Below, in pieces: positions 12,086 through 20,356 of a stretch of DNA of 64,000 nt. The notes beneath the pieces are model-generated. The model did not search any database. It was not told the origin of the DNA and saw nothing but the letters and a program-made list of their open reading frames with translations. This DNA comes from Plasmodiophora brassicae (Eukaryota > Endomyxa > Phytomyxea > Plasmodiophorida > Plasmodiophoridae). Position 1 is the first letter of the stretch. Each line of letters begins with the position of its first letter. The stretch lies in NCBI GenBank assembly GCA_039704465.1, contig JASFAU010000011.1, forward strand, positions 930,001 to 994,000, written 5' to 3'. The position numbers and the translations under genes were made by a program.

Positions 12086-12399
12086 GGCGGGATAGCAGCG
12101 GCACACGACGCCCTGCCCAGGACGAACCCGTTCGCGGTTCTGCAGGCGTCACACCCCGGCGTGGCCTTCCAGTTTTGGTCCCGCCAGGCCAGACATAGAG
12201 CCCGCATGATGATTGCGGCGGGTCGCATCGGACGGTGCGCCATTTCCGTTTTTGGCGCAGGCCGCGAAACTCCCCGAGCCGGTGGAGCTGCAGCGCCAGC
12301 AAGCAGCTGCAGCTGCAGCCGCAACTACCGCATTTGCGCAGGTCCAGATCCGGTCCGCCCGGGCAGCGCGCCTCATCATTTCTCGCAGTCTGGGCCCTG
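12086..12399. promoter_or_regulatory. Shared upstream region of IFT121 and PRPP synthetase
   Basis: The two start codons face away from each other across 314 nt with no other gene, so this must hold both 5' regions and probably a bidirectional promoter. No TATA box or recognised operator was found. Confidence 0.5.
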
Positions 12400-13597
12400 A
12401 TGGTTGCAAACAGCGCCGCCGTCCTCGTCCTGCTCGCCGCCATGGCGTGCGGCGCCGCCGGGCTGAACCTGACCGACCTGCAGCGGGGCATCAGGGCCGT
12501 CCAGGAGCAGGTGCACCCAGCGCCGCTCATCTTCGCCGGCACGTCCAACGAACCGCTGGCTCGCGAGGTCTGTCAGGAGCTCGACGTCCCGCTCGGGCGC
12601 ATGCGCGTCGGGCGGTTCGCGGACGGCGAGATCAGCGTCCAGATCGAGGAGACCGTTCGCGGGCGCAGCGTCTTCATCATCCAGTCGACGTGCACGCCCG
12701 TCAACGATAACATCATCGAGCTCGTCCTCATGGTCAAGTGCGGCCCCGAAGTTTGCGGCTCTCTATTCCGATTCGCCACTGACGTTGCCCCATAGCGCCT
12801 TCCGGAAGGCGTCCGCGCAGACGATCACGGCCATCATCCCGTATTTCGGGTACGCGCGCCAGGACCGCAAGACGGCTCGTGTGCCCATCTCGGCGGCTGC
12901 TGTCGCCCACCTGATCGAGACGAGCGGCGTCGACCGCGTCGTGGCCGTCGACCTGCACTGCGGCCAGATCCAGGGCATGTTCGGCCCGCGCCTGCCTGTC
13001 GACAACCTGGGCGGCGCCATTGTGGCTCTGCCGCATTTCACAGAGGTCCTGCAGCGTCGTGAGTCGTCCAAGGTGACGGTCGTCTCGCCGGACGCGGGCG
13101 GGGTGGAACGCGCCAAGAAGTTCCAGGACGGCCTGCGCCGGTTCGGCATCGACGCCGAGTTCGCCATGATCAGCAAGACGCGATCCGGGGCCGGCGTCAT
13201 CGCCTCCATGAAGCTCATCGGGGACGTGTCCGGCTCCGACTGCATCATCGTCGACGACATGATCGACACGGCCGGCACGCTCGTCGAGGCCGGCAACACG
13301 CTGCGCGCCGCCGGCGCCGACCGGGTCTACGCGTTCGCCACGCACGGCCTGTTCAACAAGAACGCCCTGGATCGCATCGACGCCAGCGTGTTCGACGAGG
13401 TCGTCGTCTGCAACACGGTCCCGCTGCAGAAGACGGTCCCCAAGATCACGCAGCTGTCGCTCGGCGGCCTCCTGGCCGAGGCCATCGATCGCATCCACAA
13501 CCACAGGTCCGTGTCGGTCGTGTTCAGCGGCAACACCGACTTCCGCACGGAGAACAGCGCCGCCAGCAGCCCGACCCGATCCGGCGTCGCCCTGTGA
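12400..13597 (+). CDS. PRPS: Ribose-phosphate pyrophosphokinase (PRPP synthetase) with hydrophobic leader
   Basis: Exons 12400-12737 and 12796-13597. It makes PRPP from ribose 5-phosphate and ATP for nucleotide, His and Trp synthesis. Landmarks: VGRFADGEISVQIEE, the flexible loop PYFGYARQDRK, metal-site VDLHCGQIQGMF, VSPDAGGVERAKKF, and the ribose-phosphate loop CIIVDDMIDTAGTL. The splice (AA then GTGCGG; CATAG then CGCC) restores the conserved NAFRKASAQ. The protein opens with MVANSAAVLVLLAAMACGAA, a signal-peptide-like leader that cytosolic PRPP synthetases lack. The longer upstream frame starts only with GTG. The enzyme identity is secure; its destination is inferred. Confidence 0.93.
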
Positions 13598-13660
13598 TTC
13601 GCCCTGGTTCGGATGCAGGCCCTTTCCTGTCAATACAGTCTGCCTCGACGACCTGTTGGT

Positions 13661-14965
13661 TTACTGCTGCAATCGCCATAGTTTCAGTCGCCCCAGGCGG
13701 CAGAGCGTGACGACGACGTCGGCGTGGATGGCGAGGCAGGCGCAGGGTTCCGCGTGGATGCGGGCGACGGTGAACGGGTCCAGCATGGGGATCATCGGGC
13801 CAGCAGCGCCGGCGCCGACATCGGTGCGGCTGCGTCGCCGGATCTGGCCGATCTCCCAGACGACCATGTTGCCGTCCTCACCGACGGACATGACGGTCTG
13901 CGGGCCGACGAAGGCGACCTGTCTGGGCCAGCTCCGGTGCCCGACGCCATGCGCCAGGCAGATGCCGCGGTCGACGTCGTAGACGGCGACGAGGTCGTCC
14001 TGGGACCCGCTGGCCAGCAGTCGCCGACCGTCGGAGCTGGTCCCCCAGGCCAGGCACGTGATGGCGCCGAACCACGACTCGAACAGGGCGACCTTCTTCG
14101 GCGGGGACGCGCTCATGTCAATCACGGCGATGAGGCCGGACCGCTGCCCAACGGCCAGCAGCTGGTCGTCGGCGCCGAATTGCATGTCGGTGATGGGCGA
14201 CGCCGCCAGCTGGAAGCACCGGATCGGGTTCCGGATCGTGCCCTTCCCACGTTGAATAACGCGAAAGTCGGCCGTGTCGATCGCGGTCACCGACGGCTTC
14301 TTCCTCGACGTCAGCATCGTATCGCGCCGTTCGAGCAACTTCTCTCGGATCGACTTGCGATGCGGCATCGGGGCCGTCAGGTCGGGGCTGGACGACGCCG
14401 GCATCGACAGGAGCGCCGAGCGTGGGCTTCCATCGACCACCTTCATCGGCGCCTCGTGCTCCAGCTGCAGGTCGTAGACGAAGATGGACCCGACCTTGTG
14501 GCTGGCCATCAGCAGGGACGGGTGACTGCTGGCCACCGCCAGCACGGTGACTGGAGACGACGTGATCTTCCCGCCGTCGTTCAGCCATCGAAGCGCGGCC
14601 AGCTCCGAAGACGTGCCGTCGAGGCGGTAGACGGCAATGGACCCGGCGCTGGTGCCGCTGGCGATCCAAGCGCCGACGTCTTCGTCGTCGTCGTCGTTGA
14701 ATCTGTGCAGCGCGGCGCTGCATGAGACGTCGCCGACCTGGAATTCGTGTGTGCAGGTCGGGCTCAGGACGTTGTCGCCCTGCAGCGGGTACAGGCCGAT
14801 CTCACGCCCGATCGAGACGAGGACAGAGGATAATCGGGGCACCATGAGCAGGGTCACGCTCGGCGCTAGGTATTCCAGGCCAATGTCCTGCTCCCCCTCC
14901 AGGACCAGCGACGTGGGCGACGTCGGCAGATCGACGCGATCGGCAAGCGTCGCGCCGCCTTCCAT
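13661..14965 (-). CDS. WDR20-like WD40 protein
   Basis: Single exon, 434 residues. The C-terminal half has the WDR20/creC-type core: RNPIRCFQLAASPITDMQF, LAVGQRSGLIAVIDM, FGAITCLAWG, LLASGSQDDLVAVYDVD, and GHGVGHRSWPRQVAFV followed by SVGEDGNMVVWEIG. WDR20 and its fungal relative creC bind and activate USP12/46-type deubiquitinases, so a role in deubiquitination is likely. ATG 14965 is chosen because the longer frame begins with TTG. Convergent with PRPP synthetase, 63 nt apart. Confidence 0.72.
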   Translation of the reverse strand: MEGGATLADRVDLPTSPTSLVLEGEQDIGLEYLAPSVTLLMVPRLSSVLVSIGREIGLYPLQGDNVLSPTCTHEFQVGDVSCSAALHRFNDDDDEDVGAWIASGTSAGSIAVYRLDGTSSELAALRWLNDGGKITSSPVTVLAVASSHPSLLMASHKVGSIFVYDLQLEHEAPMKVVDGSPRSALLSMPASSSPDLTAPMPHRKSIREKLLERRDTMLTSRKKPSVTAIDTADFRVIQRGKGTIRNPIRCFQLAASPITDMQFGADDQLLAVGQRSGLIAVIDMSASPPKKVALFESWFGAITCLAWGTSSDGRRLLASGSQDDLVAVYDVDRGICLAHGVGHRSWPRQVAFVGPQTVMSVGEDGNMVVWEIGQIRRRSRTDVGAGAAGPMIPMLDPFTVARIHAEPCACLAIHADVVVTLCRLGRLKLWRLQQ

Positions 14966-15360
14966 CCTGTCGTGTCGCGTGTGACGGCCCACCACCGACC
15001 GGAAGGCAGCACCTTTCACGAGTCGACCGACTCGCAAGTCGTAATCCTGTGAACATCACAACCTTGCGAGTCGGCATGGAACATGCAATCGACCCGCATG
15101 GGTGCAGACGGTCCCGCTCGCATTTCATCGGCCAAGACATCCCGTCCTGGTGGCCTAACGGCTTCTGTTCGATTCAATCGTATCACGCCCATTCAAGGCA
15201 GGCGCGGCGAACCGGGCGAACCGTTCTAGGCCGGCTACACCAGATGTTTCAGCTCAGATCGAGGTGCAGGAATTCCACCAAATAAGGGATGCATCATGAG
15301 ATCGAACCCAGCAACGATGCCTGTTTATTGTTGCAGGTTGCTGCCAGATGCGGTGGACGT
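14966..15360. other. Intergenic
   Basis: About 0.4 kb with no gene recognised; contains the 5' flank of the WDR20-like gene. A 13-nt motif (CGAGTCGACCGACTCG-like inverted repeat, around 15019-15034) is a short perfect palindrome of unknown meaning. Confidence 0.4.
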
Positions 15361-15618
15361 CTAGAGGCCGCGAGGCTCCCAGAAAAAGTTCGTGTAAATG
15401 CATCCACAGAACCAGGCCAGCAGGCACTCGGTCCCGAAACCCTCCACGATGTAGGTGGCGGGGACAGGGCAGCAGCACTTGGCGATGAAGTCGGGCTCCT
15501 GGACGCGGAGAATCGGGCGACCGTCCGGGCCGAGCTGATGCTGCGGACGGGCTACCTGCGCCACGGCCACCAGCTGCGGTTGTCCTGCCTGGGTGTACTG
15601 CGGCGGCTGCGACTGCAT
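15361..15618 (-). CDS. Small Cys-rich protein
   Basis: An 85-residue ORF: a Pro/Gln-rich N-terminus (MQSQPPQYTQAGQPQL), a middle ending RVQEPDFIA, then a hydrophobic Cys-rich tail with KCCCPVPATYIVEGFG and CLLAWFCGCIYTNFFW. The tail could be membrane-associated or palmitoylated. No family recognised. The amino-acid pattern is far from random, so I consider it a real gene; an upstream exon is possible. Confidence 0.5.
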   Translation of the reverse strand: MQSQPPQYTQAGQPQLVAVAQVARPQHQLGPDGRPILRVQEPDFIAKCCCPVPATYIVEGFGTECLLAWFCGCIYTNFFWEPRGL

Positions 15619-16102
15619 TGGAACGTTGAGGGGGGTGCTTGCAGAACAATATGAAGGTTGGCTTGTTGCAGATAGTTAGACGCTGAGGGAATGGTTCGCC
15701 TGGGCATTCCCCCGCCCGGGTTGGCAGGCTAGCTAGTGACCCGATTGCGGCGTGACCGATTAGTCGGTAGTCAAGGTCTTCCGGAATTGATCACCAAGCC
15801 TGATGAATAATCTGCCGACTAATCTACTTCGCTGGCTCGTTCTCCCTGGGCAGGCTTGACGGCGCACGCGTCGCGATTCATCGGCATCACAAGGAATTCG
15901 ATGTCGTTCTAGGACGCTCTCTGGTGCCAGCTGACGTCATGGCCACTGCGATTCCATATATACATGAAAAGTACACCCATTTTGCAAGGGACCATTCTAA
16001 GACAGTACGAGATCGGTTGTGGTCGATTCAACCGCCACCGCTCTGAACCTGCACTCACATGCACCTACATCAGGCGCAAGCATATCAGCTACGTCGATAT
16101 CA
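15619..16102. other. Intergenic, nothing recognised
   Basis: About 480 nt with no gene. A short AT-rich patch (ATTCCATATATACATG) lies near 15951-15966. Confidence 0.4.
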
Positions 16103-16437
16103 GCGGCCGCTCTACCCGCCGCTGATGACATCCCAAAGCCCGGTTGGGGACCGACATGTTGGCATTGCAAGGGCCAGCATACGTTCCGGTACTGCCCAAC
16201 CAAGCCCAGCGCGGAAGAGTGTAAGGCTCTCGTGAAGGCGAACGCACGAATGGGCCCGCTTCCTATAACGGTGAAAGAAGGTGCATGCAACGCTGTCCTG
16301 AATTGGAGGAGGGCCGACAGTGGCTATAAGGCATTGGAGATGAGTCCCGGAGCGTACGTCGGCCCTCGCAATGCCAACATGTCGGTCCCCGTCGACCGGG
16401 CTTTGGGATGTCATCAGCTGCGGGTAGAACCGCCGCT
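16103..16437. repeat. Inverted duplication of a zinc-knuckle coding fragment
   Basis: 16103-16192 and 16344-16437 are about 90-nt copies in opposite orientation, roughly 85-90% identical. Each encodes, on its own strand, PAADDIPKP followed by GPTCWHCKG or GPTCWHCEG. The plus-strand copy continues QHTFRYCP, giving CWHCKGQHTFRYC (Cx2Cx3Hx4C), close to the CCHC knuckle of retroelement Gag proteins. The minus copy has lost the His and the last Cys. The 150-nt spacer has no known feature. Likely a fold-back remnant of a retroelement. Confidence 0.55.
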
Positions 16438-16891
16438 GATGAGGGCACTGCTCGCAACCGCCAATAAACACGATGGGCGAATGTACCCGCAGTGGCCGCC
16501 GTCAAGGAATGATATTGTGGGCAAACCCGGGATGGGTCGATCGGAGGGCACGCCGGCGCGCGACTCGTGCGGCGGGAACTTTATTAGGTATCGGGATTCG
16601 ACCGGCCGACCGACTGGCACAGTGACGGGTCCGCCCTGGGGGGTCGCGCGCTCACCTAGACGGTTCCGCGCCCGCCCGCTCGTCCGTTGCCCTGCCCTGC
16701 ATCGTCCAGCATCGCGCCGGGTTTCGGGGCAGATCTGGGTACCTCCTCGAGCGTTGGGCGGGCGGCGATCCTACCTGCCTGGTACGTCCTACCCAGTACG
16801 GATCGGGGTCGCGCGCAGATTGGCCCGCCATTACTGCGCGGTGTCGCCGCCGCCGCCGCCGCCGCCGCCGCCGGTAGCATCACCGCCGCCC

Positions 16892-17593
16892 ATGGGCAAT
16901 CTGCCCGACCTGCTCGTCGTCGGCGGCCTGGCCGTCGTCGGCCTCATTGTCGTCGTTGCATCCGTCCGTCGGCGTCAGCATCGGCCACGGCCGCGGTCGT
17001 CGGTGCCGGACCGACCGGTGTCGACGTCGCCGCCGCCGCCGGGCCGTCGTCGTCGCCTGTCGTGTCCGTCCTGTACGGACGCGGCCGCCTGCGCGTCCTG
17101 CGAGGAGCAGTTCAGGGCGGCCAAGGCCGTGTTCTACGACATGCTCGCCGTGTACTCCGCCGTCAGCCACGACCATGAGCGGCGAATGCACCCGCCGACC
17201 GAGGCCGCCGCCGAGCCCGTCTGCTCGACCTGGGCGCGGCACGCCGCCACCGGCGAGGACCAGATCGTGGTCCAGTCGACCAGGACGGTCACCACGATCA
17301 CGACCGAAACCGAAACCGCCGTCATCCCGTACCTCATCGACGACGACGACGACGAGGGCGACGTCGGCGTCGAGACGACCGAGTCCGGCGGGAGCCGCGC
17401 CGACCAGGACCGGGAACGCCTGAAACAGGTCGACCGCGAGCTGAAGGCGCTGCGCGAGCGCGTGCTGGCGTCCGGCGTCGTCCCGCAGCGCCGGAAACTG
17501 AACGGGCGCATCGCGGGCGACGTCGAGAACAGGCGACGGCAGCCCGGCGCTCTGCAACGACAGCAACAGCGACTGTGCCTGCCCCGCGGATGA
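16892..17593 (+). CDS. Single-pass membrane protein with coiled-coil tail
   Basis: 233 residues. Right after the start comes a hydrophobic segment (LPDLLVVGGLAVVGLIVVVA), then a basic stop-transfer cluster (RRRQHRPRPR). A Cys-containing motif (CPSCTDAAACASCEE), an acidic run (DDDDDEGD) and a charged coiled-coil (RERLKQVDRELKALRERVL) follow. No family recognised. ATG 16892 directly precedes the membrane segment; upstream is a CCG repeat (about 16846-16872). A signal anchor with most of the protein cytosolic is the simplest topology. Confidence 0.55.
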   Translation: MGNLPDLLVVGGLAVVGLIVVVASVRRRQHRPRPRSSVPDRPVSTSPPPPGRRRRLSCPSCTDAAACASCEEQFRAAKAVFYDMLAVYSAVSHDHERRMHPPTEAAAEPVCSTWARHAATGEDQIVVQSTRTVTTITTETETAVIPYLIDDDDDEGDVGVETTESGGSRADQDRERLKQVDRELKALRERVLASGVVPQRRKLNGRIAGDVENRRRQPGALQRQQQRLCLPRG

Positions 17594-17711
17594 TTAGACC
17601 GCCGACGCACGCATCCGCATGTCCTGTATTGTCCATCGATGGCCCCCACACACACCCGAACCCCACCGTATTATATATGAAGTATGATCGCGGCCCCGGC
17701 CGTCGTCGTCG

Positions 17712-18974
17712 TCATCGATCAGCGTCGCAGCGGTCGTAGGCGACGGCGCAGGCCCGGGCGACCTGCAGCTCAAGTCCGTGGCGGCGGGCGTGCGCCTCCA
17801 GGGCCTGCACGGCGGCACGGTCACGGCGCCTGCCGAACGCGTCGACGAACGCGCCGACGACCCCGCCGTGCCGCATCAGGTCGTGGTCGCGTGCGAACTG
17901 GTGCAGGGCGCGCAGGTCGTCCAGCGTGCCGCACCGGGCGTACGCGCCGGCGAACGCCGCGACGGCGCTCCCGTTCAGCGCCGCCGTCGCCGAAGGGTCG
18001 GTCACGTACAGGTGCAGGGCGCGGACGGCGTCGACGTCGCCGCAGCGGGCGCAGGCGGCCACCAGCGCCAGCACCGCTGGCATCGCGACCTGCATCCGCC
18101 TCTGCAGCATCGTCCGGTACAGGCGCAGGGCGTCGTCGACCCGGTCGGCGCCGGCAGCAGCGACGAGAACGCGCCGGTAGATCGCATCGGTGGGCGGCAG
18201 GTCGACCGACGTCTCCATCAGGCGCACGACGCCGAGCGCCTTGTCCAGGCGCTTGTGCGCCAGCAGGGCGCGCACGAGGTCGCTGAACACCTGCGGGTTC
18301 CGTATGGCGCCGCCCGCCGCGGGGATCAGGTCGACCAGCGTGTCGGCAGCGTCGGCGGCTGCCGGCATCGCCCTGCATGCCGCGCAGGACGCCGCCAGGA
18401 CGTACGCCAGCGGCTCCGTCAGCGGCACGGCGTTCGTGACGACGTCCGGCACCAGGGACAGGGCCGGGGCCGGCCGTTTCGCGTCCAGGCAGGCGAGCGC
18501 GACGGTGAAGATCGTGTCGGGCGTCCGGGGGCCGCACGCCGCGTACTGCTGCAGGACGTCGTCGAGGCGCGGCGGGTCCGCCTTCAGGCACGCGCGCAGG
18601 AACGCCTTGAACAGCGCATCGGACACGGGGACGCCGCGCGACACGCACGCCGCCAGCACGCTGGGCGCTTTCGCCGGCGCGTGCCGCCCGCAGAACGTCA
18701 GCATGGACTGGAACAGGCGCACGTCGACGTCCGCCCGCGACTCCAGCACCGCCTGGAATCGCTGCCAGCCGCGATCCGCGTCGTCCTCGTCGCGCAGCGC
18801 CCGGATCGCCCCGCCCACCTTCCTCTGGTCGAAACGCCGCCTCGACGTCGCCGGCACCGCGCTCTGGACGCAGCAGCGCCGCCGGGCCGCAGCGGCGAAC
18901 GCGGGCCGGCACTGCAGCAGCGACGTCGCCGCCCGGCGGACGACGTCGTGGTCGATCGCGCGCCACGCCCTCAT
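17712..18974 (-). CDS. Pentatricopeptide-repeat (PPR) protein, likely organellar
   Basis: A single-exon protein of 420 residues. The N-terminus is Arg/Ala-rich without acidic residues beyond the first few (MRAWRAIDHDVVRRAAT, then AARRRCC), like a mitochondrial presequence. The rest is degenerate ~35-residue helix pairs, for example PTDAIYRRVLVAAAGADRVD, DDALRLYRTMLQRRMQ and AVLALVAACARCGDVDAVRA. PPR proteins bind organellar RNA. A paralogue lies at 60784-61752. Antisense ORFs on the plus strand are composition artefacts. Confidence 0.68.
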   Translation of the reverse strand: MRAWRAIDHDVVRRAATSLLQCRPAFAAAARRRCCVQSAVPATSRRRFDQRKVGGAIRALRDEDDADRGWQRFQAVLESRADVDVRLFQSMLTFCGRHAPAKAPSVLAACVSRGVPVSDALFKAFLRACLKADPPRLDDVLQQYAACGPRTPDTIFTVALACLDAKRPAPALSLVPDVVTNAVPLTEPLAYVLAASCAACRAMPAAADAADTLVDLIPAAGGAIRNPQVFSDLVRALLAHKRLDKALGVVRLMETSVDLPPTDAIYRRVLVAAAGADRVDDALRLYRTMLQRRMQVAMPAVLALVAACARCGDVDAVRALHLYVTDPSATAALNGSAVAAFAGAYARCGTLDDLRALHQFARDHDLMRHGGVVGAFVDAFGRRRDRAAVQALEAHARRHGLELQVARACAVAYDRCDADR

Positions 18975-19040
18975 TTGGCAAGTCCGAAGCTGCACGCGAC
19001 GGCGACGTGCGTGCCCCCGGAAGCCACCGGACAAGTATCT

Positions 19041-19945
19041 TCAGGGGGTACCGCCCAGGTACCTGCGTTTACGATTGGGGACCGGGTCGTACCGGCTGGG
19101 GTAGGGCGTGTTCCGCAGGGCGACGTAGTCGTCGGCGTCGAGGGCCAGCGCGGCGCCGTTCGCGTTGTGCCGCGCGATGAACGTGACGCGGTAGTGCAGC
19201 ATGCCGGCGAGCGTCTGCAGGAAGCGCAGGTCGGCGCGGACGCGCTTCTGGTCGTGCTCGTCGGTGAAGATCTCGACGACGCGGGCGCCGAGCGACCCGG
19301 ACCACCCGTGCGCGTCGTCGGCGTAGTCGACGTGGATGCGGTGGGCGGCGACGGCCAGGTCCTTGACGCGGTCGCCGACGCCGCATTTCCTGAGCTCGAT
19401 GCACAGCTGCCTGCTGCTGTCCAGGATCTGGACCCATTTCAGCAGGCGCAGGCGCTGGCCGAGCCAGACCAGCCGGTACCGGTCCTCGAACCGTTCAATC
19501 AGGTGGCGCGCGGTCAGCGTCCGCCCCAGCCAGTCGAACTCGGTCGTCGCCGTCTCCAGGTCGGCGACGGCCCGGTTGACCTTGTCGAGCACCGCCGGGA
19601 CCTGATCCATCTGTGCGCACCGGTTCAGCGAACCTATACACACACGCGCGCGCGCGCACAGCCCACCTGTTTCGCAGCGGCCAGGTCCTGCTGGGCCGTT
19701 ATCAGTTCGTCCTGCGCGACCAGCACGTCCCTCTTTGCTTGGTGCAAGGCGCCGAGCGTGTCCTCCGCCGTTTGCAACCGGGCCCGCATCGCCTGGAACG
19801 CCTCCCGCATCACCGTGCACGCCGACTCGCGGCCGGCGTCCCGGCACGCGCCCTGGACCGCGGCCATCGCATCCGCAATCGCCGCCTCGCCACGTTCCAC
19901 CGCGACGGTCGATGCCGCGCGACACAGCACCCGGCGGCACCTCAT
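19041..19945 (-). CDS. Two-exon coiled-coil protein, possibly mitochondrial
   Basis: Exons 19945-19667 and 19610-19041 give 282 residues. It starts MRCRRVLCRAAST, presequence-like, then a helical region (MREAFQAMRARLQTAEDTLG, AQDELITAQQDLAAAKQ) continuing across the splice into MDQVPAVLDKVNRAVADLET. The C-terminal half has VEIFTDEHDQKRVRADLRFL and ends NRKRRYLGGTP. No family recognised. The 56-nt intron is largely alternating CG then CA (GT on the coding strand). Confidence 0.55.
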
Positions 19946-20356
19946 GCTGGCGGCGACCGACACCCCGCCCGGCTAAAATTACGACGCCTCTCGCACACAC
20001 GCGTCGCGCGCGTCCACCGCCTTCTGGAACGCGCGCCTGCTGCGCACCGCGGTTCCGGATCGCTCTGGAACGTACAAGACCGGGGACGTTGCGGCGCACG
20101 CGTGTCCCCATACGGAAGCTGCAACCGCATCTTGGCGTCAGTCTGCTAATAATCAGCGCGCGCGCACCTGCGTCCGTGGCCGGGACGGGGTGCAGTCGCG
20201 CATCGTGGGCATCCAGTGCGCAGCTGGGGGCACTGGGTTACGTCGCCCGCCGAACTGCGAGACGGGCCGGGCGCCACGCGGCCCCCTCTCAGTGGGTCCG
20301 GCTACGTGACCGCGGCACGCGCGCCACATTTGTGAACGTCGTCGCCGGCGTGCGTC

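Noticed and set aside
15250..15655. Plus-strand ORF of 121 codons at the small Cys-rich gene
   Set aside because: The minus-strand frame has far more protein-like features (Pro/Gln leader and Cys-rich hydrophobic tail).
17778..19976. A 732-codon plus-strand ORF opposite the PPR and coiled-coil genes
   Set aside because: It is Arg/Val/Gly-rich with no domains and mirrors the GC-rich coding strand of the minus genes; typical antisense shadow.
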